A stretch of DNA of 64,000 bases from the NCBI GenBank assembly GCA_905160935.1, contig CAJHZI010000431.1:223501-287500 (forward strand), written 5' to 3'. Below are positions 12,597 to 24,928 of this stretch, in pieces (the stretch's first letter is position 1; every line of letters begins with the position of its first letter). The stretch comes from Enchytraeus crypticus. Lineage: Eukaryota; Annelida; Clitellata; Enchytraeida; Enchytraeidae. Made by a program: the position numbers and the translations under genes. The notes below the pieces were generated by a model that had not been told where the DNA came from, ran no database searches, and saw only the letters and a program-made list of their open reading frames with translations.

Positions 12597-12784
12597 TATT
12601 ATTATTATTATTTCGGCGCGGTATTCATTTGCTTAGTGTTGCTTCAGTACTGCAACAGCTTATAGGCAGGGCCTACTTAGGCCGGCGATTGCTTGAGCTG
12701 TAGTGCATTGAATTGAGGAGCTTACAGCATACACTGCATTTCGGCTGCTCTATACGTGTATAGTTAATAAAAGATTTAGAATTC

Positions 12785-13135
12785 TTTCTTCTGTTAAAAT
12801 TGTTTTTTTTGTTTCTTTTTGTTCCTTTAGTTACACACATGACATACCGCATGTGCTACATGGTTTCCTTTCTTGGTTTTTGTTTTTGTAGTTTTCAGTA
12901 TTTCCTCCATTCCTTTCCATGATTATTAGTAATCGTTGCCTTTTGTTGGCGCATCAATTGCAGCCGGCGCGGATTTAAGAATGACCTTCCAACACCCTCG
13001 GGATTTTTTATCTTTCAAAGCTGTCAACACTCGGTCTTCCAAGGTGGTCGCACACAAAGTACTAACCGGCGCGATGGAGCTTAACTTCGTTCAACTGACG
13101 CGTAGCTTAACCGACTGCGCTAATCCCGCCCCCAA
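12785..13135 (-). mobile_element. Composite tRNA-like/5S-like SINE, copy 1
   Basis: On the minus strand the head reads GGATTAGCGCAGTCGGTTAA, like a tRNA box A. A 5S rRNA-like part follows (GAACGAAGTTAAGC, CCGGTTAGTACTT, AAGACCGAGTGTTG). The body continues AAAAATCCCGAGGGTGTTG and ends with GCAACGATTACTAATAATC and a shared 3' part. It aligns over most of its length with the plus-strand copy at 20624. Confidence 0.65.
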
Positions 13136-13382
13136 ATGTTTAATTTTGAAGAGAATTTCTGTGTTTAATTTTTGGGCTTTCCTATACTGATCCAACTGCA
13201 CTGAGTTACAAAAGATAATGGTTTGATGATCATGCACTTAAGTTGTCTCAAAAGGTTCACCTATGAATACGTCCTTAGGGCCTAATTATTTTTTCTGAGC
13301 ACTAATCAAGACCAAAAGAAATTTTTGCTCTCCAATAGGCTCATTACGATACTGTTCTAAAAATTATTATTAATACATTCTA

Positions 13383-14236
13383 CACTGTGTTTTTTTATAA
13401 CTGATACCTCAAATTGTTTTAACAATTCAAGTCGTAAGAAGTTGACCAATGTTCTTGAAATGTATAGCACTTGACCAGCAGACTATTGTACAAAACATAG
13501 ATAAATTTCGTTTTAATATCTCTAATAACGTCAAAGTTATAGTTTTGCGAATAGGAGTGGGGTCAGATAAGAAATTTCCATTACAGGATTACGGGCCTGC
13601 TGCATTGAGCGTAGATTATCTCTATAAAAAATACTAGCTAACACGCAATTTAAAATTTCTGCTAATGCTATTTTGAAGAGCAATCATTTCTTTTCAAAAC
13701 GAAGAAAAATACGTGCTGAAATGTTCTTAATTGACAAAGTTATTGAACTTTTTATGCATGCAATGCATGAAGAGAATAAACGAAAAAGTTATTTTAATTG
13801 TGGCGCTACAGGACGCCGCTGCAGTGGCTGTGGTGACAGCAGTTGTACCAAGACATGCACTGCATGCATTAAAAGTTCAATAACTTTGTCAATTAAAAAC
13901 GTATTAGCACGTATTTTACGTCATTTTGCAAAGAAGTGATTGCTCTTCAAAATAGCATTAGCTGAAATTTCGTGACATGTTCGCTATTATATTTATAGAG
14001 ATAATTTAACGCTGCACGTAGCAGGCCCGTAATCCTGTACTGGAAGTTTCTTATCTGACCCCACTCCTATTCGCGAAGCTATAACTTTCACGTTATTGAA
14101 GATACTCAAACGAAATTTATCTATGTTTTGTTGAATTGGCTGCTGGTCAAGTACTGCATATTTCAAGAATATCGGTCCACTTATTACGACTTTATTGTTA
14201 AAAAAATTTGGGGTATCAGTTATAAAAAACACAGTG
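13383..14236. mobile_element. Foldback (long inverted-repeat) DNA element, TA target
   Basis: Two arms of about 400 bp, roughly 13383-13780 and 13850-14236, are imperfect reverse complements. They share ends CACTGTGTTTTTTATAACTG and motifs such as GGAGTGGGGTCAGATAAGAA. The element is flanked by TA, as expected for Tc1/mariner-type insertions. No transposase. The short ORFs here come from the arms. Confidence 0.8.
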
Positions 14237-14467
14237 TATATATAAGCGTGATTCATCTATCTTCTATCACAGAGGATTATATACTATTTCCCTGTAATTC
14301 ACGTACGAAATATTAGTAATATTTGTAATGCACGTGTGATTAGCCACATGTTAAAATTGTCCTCAAATTTCTGAAAGAAGTTTTAAGTATTATCCACTCT
14401 AAAAGAAGTATCCACTTTGCAGTGGATCGAGATTATGCAGCAGTGGAGGATATGCGTGCATGGTTCT

Positions 14468-14612
14468 TTTTTTTAGTTTGGGTTTATTTGGACTTTCTTT
14501 TTGCTTTTTGGACCTTCTTTTTGCTTTTTGGACATTCCTTTTGCTGGCCGGATTGATTTTGTCTCAATAGTGCTCGATGTTGTCGTTGATTACTGTAGCA
14601 CTCTAATTTTTG
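14468..14612 (+). mobile_element. LINE 3' untranslated fragment
   Basis: Matches the 3' end of the LINE at 4797-5000 (rc), including GATTTTGTCTCAATAGTGCT and CTGTAGCACTCTAATTTTTG. A short unit around GGACTTTCTTTTTGCTTTT is tandemly repeated three times at its start. Confidence 0.7.
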
Positions 14613-14889
14613 TTGTTGCCATATATAGCTGGCTGATGGAAGAAGTATGCGTCATCTTGCGAATGTTGTTTAGTTGCTTTATTATATTACGAACTAGTTC
14701 TGTTTTGACATCTACTTTTACCGACCTACATCATTTTAAATTTGCTTAATGCTTATTTTTGTACTCTTTTTTACTACTTTTTTTGATACTTAAATTTAAC
14801 TATGACTAAATTATTGAAAATGAAAACGTAACTATCTGCAGAATTGTATATATTATTAGTAAAATAGTTAGACAACTATCTTTCAGTAA

Positions 14890-14971
14890 GGTAGCGTGGC
14901 CGAGCGGTCTAAGGCGCTGGTTTAAGGCACCAGTCTCTTCGGGGGCGTGGGTTCGAATCCCACCGCTGCCA
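14890..14971 (+). tRNA. tRNA-Leu(AAG)
   Basis: An 82-base class II tRNA with no intron. The acceptor stem GGTAGCG pairs with CGCTGCC. The D arm is GGCCGAGCGGTCTAAGGC. The anticodon stem CTGGT/ACCAG encloses the loop TTAAGGC with anticodon AAG. There is a short variable arm (TCTCTTCGGGGGC), and the T arm contains box B, GGTTCGAATCC. TTTT at 14976 is a plausible Pol III stop. All stems pair, so it is probably functional. Confidence 0.95.
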
Positions 14972-15149
14972 TTAGTTTTAGATCGTATTTCATTTCGTAC
15001 TTTAATTAGATCAGTAATATGATATTTTGTGATATCTTGTGATCCAAACACGTTGGCTTGGTTAGATTGAAGAGATCGGTCTAAACCGTCACTCTTAGGG
15101 GTGTGTGATAAAAGATCTGGTAAAAGGCACGTTATTTAGGCATAGAGCC

Positions 15150-15275
15150 ACTAAGCATGCAGGGTCGGTCTCCTACATACATGCAGGGGTAGTCCCATAC
15201 ATTAATGCCGGAGCGGTCCCTTACGGTCCCCTTACATGCATGTATGGGACCGCCCCTGCGTTAAGTAGAGGGGGT
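15150..15275. repeat. Degenerate 24-bp tandem repeat with inverted arm
   Basis: Units built on GCAGGGGTAGTCCCATACAT occur three times on the plus strand and once inverted (ATGTATGGGACCGCCCCTGC). This gives a stem of about 20 bp. The region is GC-rich compared with its surroundings. Confidence 0.65.
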
Positions 15276-15499
15276 CCCCTGGCGTATCCGTCCCAGAAGC
15301 TACAGGTCAGCTTTCCTCCAATAATGTGAATTCAGATGTAACATTTCAGATGTAATATTTCTTAACAATAAAAACTTAAATGTAGTCTGATGGGTATAAT
15401 CATTCGTAATAGAGCAGATGATCAACGTCACTCGGTAGAGAGCACGATTTATTGAGTTAAAACAAAATGATACCAGTGAGACCACAAGCAATATGATAC

Positions 15500-15990
15500 A
15501 TAGAATGATACGTTGACAATACTCCAAATCAATCAATACAATCTTCCATATTAATTAATACAAACCTCCAAATCAATAACTAATAACTTTAAAAACTAAC
15601 TTAACTTTATAAATATGATCTCCTAAATCAATCAATATCTCCAAAGGAATACAAATTTTCAAATCAATCAATGCAAAATTCCAAACCAATCAATACGATC
15701 TCCAAAATCAATCAATACAAATTTCTAAAACAATTAATGCGAACTTACAAATCAATCAATACGAACTTACACTTTCATATCAATCAATACAAACTTACAA
15801 ATCAATCAATACAGTCTTAAAATCAATCAATACAAACTTCCAAATCAATCAATACGAACTTTCGAATCAATAGAATATGGACTAGTTTCCAAATCAATCA
15901 ATACGAACTTCCGAATCAATCGAATATGGACTTGTTTCCAAATCAAACAATACGAACTTCAGAAACAATCCATACATATTCAAAAACAAA
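15500..15990. repeat. Degenerate minisatellite built on AATCAATCAATAC
   Basis: About 20 units of 20-27 bp, each combining TCCAAATCAATCAATAC with GAACTT or AAACTT. The period varies and decay increases toward the right. Confidence 0.8.
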
Positions 15991-16194
15991 CCAGTAACAT
16001 TTCAGGTGCACTACACAGAATGTTGACACTACCTGAGTACTGTCATCCTAAAGTTACTCCATTCAGCAATCAGTCAATCAATTAGCTTTACTTATTAACA
16101 ACTAACTTAGCTAGCCAAAAATTAATTCCAAAGGCGAATTGCTGGCAGCTCAATACAGTAAAAATCTATTCCCAACGACGGCATCTGTTTTGGA

Positions 16195-16350
16195 ATCAAA
16201 ATCACAAGTCACTGGCATAAGACTCGGGCACTTCCATCGCTTTGCAGTCGATTCTCAGGGATGTGTCTTGCAAGTCTCTTGAGTCTGCAAGAGACGTCCC
16301 TGACAGTGCCTTATAGCGAGGAACCGGACGTTAAATTCTTATTGATTCAT
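16195..16350 (+). mobile_element. Retroelement 3' end with GACGTCC/GGACGTT hairpin
   Basis: Contains GAGACGTCCCTGACAGTGCC and GAGGAACCGGACGTTAAAT followed by TTGATT-type repeats. A related minus-strand copy is at 56086-56215. The hairpin matches the LINE tails at 7768 and 35127. Confidence 0.6.
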
Positions 16351-17424
16351 TGATGAAGTTACTTTGGAATTACAGTCATTTTGACAGTCATAGTCTTTTA
16401 GAGCAGAGAGAATACTTAAAAGTATCATAGTAATAGCGAACACAAACTATAGCCTAATGCTCATCTACGATGGTAACTATCACTTCCATGTTACCAGCCC
16501 GGTGAATGTGCCAGACATAACTCTCATGATAAGCCCACCAGGGATTGATCCCAGGACCTCAGGAACAGTTATTTATAAGAACAATGAATTATTCAGATAT
16601 TCAGATATTCTAGGTAATATAAAATAGATATAATATAGGCCAATCCGTGCTAATAAAGTAAGAAACCCTGCTAGCCTAGTATACTATTTTGTCATAGCAA
16701 CGAATAAAATAAAATAATATTCACTATACTAGAAAATGACTATTATTGGTCTCTAATTTAATGGAATTTGATGAGTACTTTTTACTAAATCTATAACTTC
16801 ATGACAGGAGACCTATAGACATATAGGCACATCTTCAAACTTTCTCCAAGGAGAAATTGTCACAGGAATAGCTTAGGATAAATAAAAAACATTAATTTTT
16901 TAAATTTTTCTAAATGCTATTTCAAAATACTATTTAAAAGATTTTACGGATTTCTGAAACATTTGAAAATAAGAATTAACTTTTCTCTGAACACACATGA
17001 TCTGGTAGCCATTATATCACCGCAAATCTATATCAACAGTCAAACAATATAATGAATATGAAGATCCATCAACTTGCAGGTCATTCAATTGATATAATGT
17101 AAACAATTTAAAAAATCAGTTAATAACACTACAGCTGTAGATAGGTGACTATGAAAATGTTCAAATAACTTCATTACGCAATTGACAGTTAATCAATCAA
17201 TCAATCGAGCCATAAGACAATATATGTCTTAGAAAGAACCTTACACGTTAATCAATTAGTCCATGAAACACTTAGTAAATCAATCAGACAATCAACTATC
17301 CATCTTATAACAATCCAATAAATAAAACTAATTAAATGCTCAGTACAAGGCTAAAACACATCGTTGTTAGAAAACATTAACAATGAATGAATGAATTAGT
17401 TACCAATTCAATTCATTATAACTT

Positions 17425-17580
17425 ATAATCATCATCATCATCATTATCATCATCATCATCATCATCATGATCATGATCATCATCATCATTACATCATGAT
17501 CATCATCATCACCACCTTCCTTTAAATCCCAGTTTAAGTGGGGTCGGAATACGAATAGACTTTCTTTTCCATTCTTTATC
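17425..17580 (-). mobile_element. LINE 3' end with (GAT)n tail
   Basis: On the minus strand this codes SIRIPTPLKLGFKGRW followed by a (GAT)n tail, seen here as (ATC)n at 17425-17510. It belongs to the family described at 29169-29440. Confidence 0.7.
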
Positions 17581-18518
17581 AGAACTGCAGATTATAATTA
17601 TAAACTGAAATAAAAGTGAAACAGAATTAAGCATGCAAAGTAGACAATAAAATTTCAAATGCAAAATGGTTTCAGTCTGATGCTCACAAGTCAAAAAAAA
17701 CTTTTGGCTATATTAGAAATAACTTATAACATGCTGCAGAAAGTGAAAGGAGGACAGAATATTGAAATCAAAGACATAGAGTTCCAAACAGCCTTGAGCA
17801 ATAAAGATTAGAATATCTCTTTCGAAGAGTATTTCTCTCTCAGAACACTTCCTACTCACAGGTACAAGGCATATAAAGTCTCCACATATTTCTATTCTCT
17901 GCCTTTAATTTCATATCAACATACGAATAGATTAACATATCATCCAGTATCTAAAGTCTCGGTCTTCCTCTAGTCTTCTATAAAGAGTATAATCTAATAA
18001 AAATTTATTTCCTAGAGGCTCAGATATTTGTAGTAAAATACAAAACAGTATTTACAGTTTAACAACATTATTCTTACAATACAATGCTGCAAATAAACAT
18101 ATATCACTACAGTGCAATTTATTTAATTTTAGTTCTTTTAATTGAGAGGCAGGCCTGTATTTAATTTTACTGGCTGTACCTAGTAAAATTTCATACATAG
18201 AACTATAGTCAATCTCTTAATTGTAGTCCTGTTTCCAGTATTATATGAATTACATAAAAATTAAACGACTCTTTCTCCAAAATAAAAAGTAATATTATTC
18301 TAGAAGAATAGGCCTAAAAATTGATTAATTAAAATATAATTTTTATACAAAAAATGAATAATGTGTAGCAGATGGAAGAGTTAATACGTAGGCCTTTTCC
18401 TTGCTTCAGTGAAACCATTAATAATGGGCATATTTATAAAGTGAAAAGGAGGAAACTGGTGTGGCAGCTATTTCTTGTAAGTTTGCAATATTATTAGCAA
18501 CGAATTGGCCGTCAGTAT

Positions 18519-18574
<56 letters not shown>

Positions 18575-20600
18575 TTGCCATAAAGCAACAATTCTCTCCA
18601 CTGTCATAACAACATTAGCTGTCTTTTACAAACACATACCGCTGTCTATGGATTCAATTCACAAATTTCTGAAACTACTAAAGGAGATACGTAATTGTTA
18701 TTGCTTAAACTACTACAGTTAATTTATCTATCCCAAAAGTATTTAAAAGAACATTTAACAGTAATAGTAGCATTCGAGTAGATTCATACAAGCTATCCTA
18801 GAGCCATATAATACGTTAAATTCATAAACTCAATATATAATTGCTCAGAGGGAATAAAACAGAATACAATGCCAATATATCTGCATACAAGATACAAATA
18901 CCTCGCATAATCACATTAGCAGAACATAGCAGCAATTAGCAATTCTAATGAAAATTTTAAAATTTAGTTTTATAATCCAAGAATTTTAACGTCAGCAGAT
19001 TCACAGGTATATTCAAAAATATGATAAGAAAACTGAATTTAAAAAATAATCAAAATGCATAAGATACACAACGAACTAAGCTTATCACAAAATTGATAAA
19101 TAATTGCTCAACTGGAGATTTTAAATTCTTGGTCCACGTCAAAAGTCTCCCACAATAATCTAGTATAAATAGTAACAGTGAGTTGCTCAGATATGAATCA
19201 AAGAGAACCAATCTGATTTAGATCCAATCTGGTTTCATTTAAATATGTCTGACAATTCAAAGGTCCTATGGGTTAACTAAAGTAGACACAGCTCGTTTTA
19301 AGTTTCTAATATTTTATATGATTAATAATCATTCAAAATTAAATGTCTGCAGACAATGCTAAACTGTTTGCTTCTAATGACACGAAATTGAACATAATGC
19401 ACAAGGACTGGTATAAGCTAATCAATTGTGACACTGACGTGGTCAATCAATTCAGCCGTTAAAATGAAAGAAAACTTGCATGTTAAACTGTTACCTGTAA
19501 TCTTGTACTTCATAAGTACAAGATCAGAAGAGTAAGTAGTTCTTATGCGCTTCGTAAGTCAAATGTAACCTATGAAGACTAGCCATTATAAATTCAAAAT
19601 GTCAAATCTCGTTCATGTGCATTGACAAAGAAAAAAATTTGAATGGGAATATAACAAAATAAAATAATTTAAAGAATAACACCATTTGAAAATATTACAA
19701 TTCTATTTCTCCTGCAGAAAAAGGTAATAAAACTGACATATGAACAATGCCTATACTAAAAATGACAACAATAAATCCAGCTACACCTGAAAGAGATCAA
19801 AAAGTTCGACTTTCAGACGTTAAGGCAGACAACACTAAAACTGAAAATAAGAAGAACAGGAGAGTTTAGAAGAATCACTTCACATAAACACTTTCGATGA
19901 TAGCGCAGATAATTAGGAAAATTGGTAGCAGCTCCTAAAGTCAATGAAGACTAAACATTACTTACAGCTACAGCCTATAATTGATTACATAAGCAGACAC
20001 AATCAATTTAACAGCCATTTCCTTCCCAGTCATGTCAAGTCAGTGACAATGATGGCAGTAGATCGGACACGAGTTTAACATTAATATTTCTAAATAGACA
20101 TGTACAAGTTAAATTGAAAATATTTAAATAAATACAATTTCATAATCAACAATACCATATAATAAAATGAAAGAAATTTCAATTCTGGATAGCTTTAACT
20201 TAGTAAAATAATTAACTGCAAGATGTAAAATAGATATAATTTCAAAATCATCAATACCGTGTAAAAATATAATGAAATTTCAATGCTGGATATCTTTAAC
20301 TAAACAATAATTATACGTTTAGTGCTTTACGAACAGACACACACCGCACATATCAGCATTAAATTCTGAACTTATAAATGCAGTTCTAAAATCAAAACAG
20401 AAACTGTAGTTAACATTACTATCAATTTCCTCATTTGAACACATTACGAGTGAAGAAAAGAACTTCATCTGTACATAAATTATACGTAATAAATTAAAAG
20501 TAACTTTTTTGGGTCAAATACATAGTTTGGCATTTAGCCATTAAATCCATTTATAAATTAGCAAAAGAAATATAAGAAAATATTTCACGCAATATTTAAG
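17580..20600. other. Intergenic, no gene recognised
   Basis: About 3 kb of AT-rich DNA with no conserved coding segment, RNA gene or clear repeat apart from a (TA)n run at 18528-18572. Confidence 0.5.
18528..18572. repeat. (TA)n microsatellite
   Basis: TA dinucleotide run in intergenic DNA. Confidence 0.85.
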
Positions 20601-20623
20601 CATTGACACTTGCATTGCAAGTT

Positions 20624-20955
20624 CACCATGGAGCGGGATATAGTGCACTTGGTTTAGCTGTGCATCTCTAAACGAAGTTAAGCAACGCCGGGCTTAGTTA
20701 GTACTTGGATGGGTAACCACCTTGAAAGACCGAGTGCTGAGTATGTTGACAGTTAGGAATAGACAAAAATCCTCAGGGTGTTGAAAGGTTTTTCATAATC
20801 CGTGCCATTACCATCGATGCGCTATCAAAGACAGCGATTACTAATAACCATGGAAAGGAAGGTGGAAATAAAGAAAACTACAGAAACTAAGCACGAAAAC
20901 TCTGTAACACGTGCAGTATGTCATGCGAGTAACATTACAAACAAAAAAGTAGATT
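20624..20955 (+). mobile_element. Composite 5S-like SINE, copy 2
   Basis: The 5S rRNA-like section is clear: GAAGTTAAGCAACGCCGGGC, TTAGTTAGTACTTGGATGGG, TAACCACC and AAGACCGAGTGCTG. These match the A box, intermediate element and C box region of 5S genes. The 5' end GGATATAGTGCACTTGGTTT is decayed relative to the tRNA-like head of the copy at 12785-13135. Downstream, GCGATTACTAATAACCATGG and the 3' part are shared with that copy. It is not a functional 5S gene. Confidence 0.7.
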
Positions 20956-21016
20956 GAACACGGATGTAGAACTGAAAGCATGACTACACAGCTGTGGGAT
21001 AGTATGGTAAGATCAA

Positions 21017-21022
21017 TTTATT
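21017..21022 (-). terminator. Poly(A) signal of KDEL receptor
   Basis: AATAAA on the minus strand only 9 bases after the stop codon, implying a very short 3' UTR. Confidence 0.6.
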
Positions 21023-21031
21023 CATAAATGT

Positions 21032-24000
21032 CTATGCTGGAAGCACAAGCTTCTTTCCCTTCCAAACTGAAAACAAAAAACAAAATAATCTATAGAAAAT
21101 AATATAAATATTACTTAATACATATTATATTCTTCTTCTTCTTATCGTGTCCTTATACAGCATTAACCCAGCGTCTGACACAATTTAATTAATATAAATA
21201 TATATTAATATAATATGTATTTACTTTATACAGCAAATACATATTATATTAATATATATTTATTATATTATATTTTAAATTACAATTTAAATTTACAATT
21301 TGTAAAGAGAGTTTGAAGGGAAGAGCTGGATGTTAAGCTAGAGAGAGGTAGACCATAATTGATGTGGGATGTGGTAATAAAAAGGACATGAAAAATTTGG
21401 GATTGACTGATGATATGGTGTGGGACAGGGAGGACTGGAGAAAGTCTATTCGTATCCTGACCCTGGTTAAACTGGGTCTTAAAAGGAATACGATGACAAC
21501 GATGATTTATTATGTTATATTAATATTTACTTATTATAAATTACTTTCTGATCATTAAATCTATAAGTACGGTAGCCAGTTATAAAAACGATCTTAAAAG
21601 CCAATTAGTCCTTCAAGCATCTTAAGTTGTCTCAGACATTTAACTCCATCTAAAGTCACTGATAACGAGAAAGGTCAGAGATAAATTATAGCAGTTTTTA
21701 GGCTCAGATTAGGCTCACAGTTTAGCAGTACACGTAGCACTGGCTCCCTCCGTCCTTAATTAACACAATGAAATCTTTCTAATGAAGAATCTATAACTTA
21801 TGCTTGAAATTAGTTGCGAAATGAGACTAAAGCCAATAGGCTTATTAAATGCAGTTTTCCTGCTGAAAATTCAGAAGAAATCTAAGAATACAACTATATA
21901 ATTTCTATAATACCAAAATACATCTGCTAATAATACTAAATGATGCTAAAGCTAGAGAAAGTATTCTTTAAAGCAGTGGCAGACCATCAGACTGAGTAAG
22001 CAGTGAGAATCAGCATAGCCAAGAAAGGTAGAAAATATAAGTTTAGCATGCCGTCAACAATGTACTATAGATCAAGTATTTAACAATGACAATATACAAT
22101 CAAGTACATACCCTTAGTAACATAGAGATAAAAGAAGTCGCAGTACAGAACTGTCTGCACACAACCAGCCACTACAGCGATCACGTCAAAGAATCCTTCA
22201 AAGTAGTAGCGATAGATCCAATTTAAAATGTAGAGGCCTCGGTAGCTGCCGAGTGCAAATAGATAATGGCTCGTGATGGTCTCAGCTTCTCCTGTCTTGC
22301 TGATCATAAATAACTGCGGAAGAATGGCGACCGACTCCAGATAAATGGAAAATGTCCACATTATCTAGAGAATAAAATAGGGTAGAGATTTTGCTTTAAA
22401 TATCATCATCGTCATCATCATCATCATCTTCTTCTTCCCTGAATCCCAGCCTTAGTTTTAATTTAATCTGAAGCTTTTTATGCTTTAATTTAGCATTTAA
22501 ATATCAGATTCGAATAAGAATCAGGAATGAATATATTATAAATAAGTTATAGCCTTAGAGGAAATAGTCCATAAATTAATATTTCAAGGGGTATTTAAAA
22601 AGCAGTAAAAGTTTGACAACTTAAGAGTAGTTATGTTCCAATCATTGAAATCAATTTTATAAATTAGTTAGACAATTTGCTAATTAAATTAGACACAATT
22701 AATAATTTAGAACTATAAAAGTACTCTAAATATTATCACAATTTTTTCATTTATCTACACTCCTCAATAATTAACATAAAAACACAAAAAACTACATATA
22801 ATTTATTCTTAAAACATTTTTATACATATACATAGATTCCAATTTCAATTTATCAAACAAATAAGTTAGTGATGCTATTAATATAACACGTCTAATATTA
22901 CACATGAGAATTAATGCTAGAAAGACAAACTAAGATATTACCTCCAGAAAGCTGAATTCATGATTAACGAGCACAGCTAATCCAGCCACAGGAACTACGA
23001 GAAACTCGACCCTGAATGTGTCATGATTATGGTCATAGGAGGCTTTGAATTTAGAATACATCAGATACAGAGTAGCATAGGAAGAGATGAGAAATATGAT
23101 CTTCATGACTGAATTGTACACGGAGACAAAGGTTGTTACAAGATCAAGGTATCTGGTGGTGTAGACAATTGCAAACATGATCTGCGTTTTTCCCGATACC
23201 CCTGCAAACATAAGATAATAGAAATAAATAAATATTCATGTGTGTGTCTGTGTCAATATGTGCATAATACTGTGTGTGTACAAGTGCATGTGGCATAATT
23301 GGTACACATTATGAAAAATACCCCTGCAAACATAAGATAATAGAAATAAATATTCATGTGTGTGTCTGTGCCTATATGTGCATAATATTGTGTGTGTACA
23401 AGTGCATGTGGCATAATTGGTACATATTATGCAAAATATTTAATCTCTATCACAGACATCAGTATAAAACCTTTTTTCTGCAAAAATACCACCTATTATT
23501 ACAATATTAATTATTATTTTACATTAAAATGCTTAATGCAATATCAGTGTTGGTCCAACAGAGCTTCGATTCAGTGGCTCGTAGTTGATGAGATTTAAAC
23601 ACATATGATACTGTGAAATAATTATTCAAGATTTCTATCCCATTTAATATCATATATTTGAAACGTCATAAACAGTTAAATAAAATATTTTCGTTATTAG
23701 TTTGTTTGATGGTCAAGATATTGCTCATTGATTAGCTCATCCGTGAATTGATCCAACAACCTCCAGAACAGTTATTTATTAATAAATTTCAGAACTTTAC
23801 CCTCCATTCTAAACACTAAGCTATTTAGACATTCACTTTTAAATAAAATTTATAATATATGCACACAAATATGCTAAAGTAAACACGCATTATAGTGAAT
23901 AATCAACTATGTTGATATCTATCACTTTTAAAACCGCATGTTTAATCCGTTAGGCAATTTAGACCATTTTCCGTATAACCAGTCCAGTGAATGTCCGAGA

Positions 24001-24266
24001 TTTTACTCTCAGATCAGCGCGGCCGGGATTCGAACCCACGAGGTTGCAATTCACCTTAGGATTAGTCATTTAAAACTTCATGACGTTACCCCTACGCTAT
24101 TAAGACATTCTGCTACAAACTAGATCATCCGAAACATCTGTTACACGAAATAATAGAATGAATATTTCAACAAACCTGAACATGATCGTGATTTCCATAT
24201 TTTAAGCAGCAGAATTACAATCGCTAGAAGATGCGATAAATCTCCAACCAGACGGAAAATATTCAT
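21032..24266 (-). CDS. KDELR: ER lumen protein-retaining (KDEL) receptor, complete
   Basis: A seven-helix Golgi membrane receptor that binds C-terminal KDEL-type signals at low pH and returns ER residents in COPI vesicles. Exons: 24266-24176 ([19 protein letters not shown]...), 23201-22942, 22364-22112 and 21066-21032 (ending [11 protein letters not shown], stop TAG). All junctions are GT/AG with matching phase, and the total is 212 residues, the usual family length. Ligand-pocket residues known from the family are present: R5, H12, R47, D50, E117, W120, R169, D177 and D193. The lysine-rich tail KGKK, used for COPI-dependent retrieval, is kept; position 209, a serine in the human protein, is valine. 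Which vertebrate paralogue it matches cannot be said. It is head to head with golgin-84. Its exon 2 acceptor is tandemly duplicated. Confidence 0.97.
21300..21500 (+). mobile_element. LINE C-terminal remnant, antisense in KDEL receptor intron 3
   Basis: Codes [11 protein letters not shown], then [20 protein letters not shown] and [13 protein letters not shown], the most complete copy of this C-terminus in the window. The GAT tail is decayed. Confidence 0.7.
22404..22455 (-). mobile_element. Short LINE tail with (GAT)n
   Basis: A (CATCAT)n run, then TTCTTCCCTGAATCCCAG, which is the rc of the LINE 3' end. In KDEL receptor intron 2. Confidence 0.5.
23199..23442. repeat. 122-bp tandem duplication spanning a splice acceptor
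   Basis: Two units begin CCCCTGCAAACATAAGATAA at 23199 and 23321 and run through a TGTGTGTC region. The rc of the unit start is the KDEL receptor exon 2 acceptor (TTATGTTTGCAG then GGGTA). The acceptor and five exon bases therefore exist twice. Confidence 0.85.
23898..24110 (-). mobile_element. tRNA-derived SINE (family 2)
   Basis: The minus strand reads TAGCGTAGGGGTAACGTCAT (box A-like), then GTGGGTTCGAATCCCGGCC (box B). The tail runs through ACATTCACTGGACTGGTTAT to GATATCAACATAGTTGATTA. It lies in KDEL receptor intron 1 in the gene's sense. An inverted partner lies at 24929-25150. Confidence 0.75.
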
Positions 24267-24519
24267 CTTTCAAATATCTGCAAACTCTTTTTATTTGTGC
24301 AATATTTATTAACACTGAATTTTAAAAATTCAACAATGTGAAGAGCCTTACTTTATATTTTTGTTTATGCAAATATTAGCAAATGACAAATTAGATTGGA
24401 AAAATTAGCAAAAATAAATATGTTGATATTATAGAACAGCTGATAAATCAGACGTGGCCTAATTTGTTTACAAAGTTATCTGATTCCTGTGTTTAAAAGT
24501 ACTAAAAACGCATTCAAGA

Positions 24520-24612
24520 GAGCTACCGTCATTATTGATAACATCCAGCATTATTTCGAAAACTCCAAGCCGGTGAGCGAACAGCAGGTCTGAAACGATA
24601 TAAATTCCAAAA
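24520..24612 (-). mobile_element. LINE 3' untranslated fragment
   Basis: Matches 4840-4935 (GATAACATCCAGCATTATTT, AAGCCGGTGAGCGAACAGCA) with many changes. Confidence 0.6.
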
Positions 24613-24928
24613 TATAAGTATATAAGTGAAAAGAAAGAAGTATATCAGTCGAAAGATAAAGGAAATACATTAAAAATAAAGGAAATTGTCGAAAAGAAGC
24701 ACAGAAAAAGATAAAATAAAGATAAAGGAAGTACTCAGTAAAGAAATTAACACCATAGTCCTACCTTCGGGATCAATTTATTCGTCGTATATTATTTGTC
24801 GTAAATCAACGGCTGTTAGTAATCATGTAGAGGGAGGGTCGCGGAAACACCATAAAGTTCACAATCGCGGAATCTCTGTACCAACCACGGAACGTCTAGT
24901 ATTCCATGTGCGTATTATAGGAACGTTA

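Noticed and set aside
12468..12703. Cys/Tyr-rich ORFs with CTSVLYQCSV repeats
   Set aside because: They overlap in several frames and follow the 61-bp minisatellite period.
13673..13939. Cys-rich ORF (CSGCGDSSCTKTCTACI) resembling a metal-binding protein
   Set aside because: It lies across the turn of the foldback element and reflects its inverted arms.
15105..15329. ORF with HAG-V-YI repeats
   Set aside because: It is generated by the degenerate 24-bp tandem repeat.
20624..20745. Functional 5S rRNA gene
   Set aside because: The 5' half does not match 5S and the same body recurs at 12785-13135, so it is a SINE.
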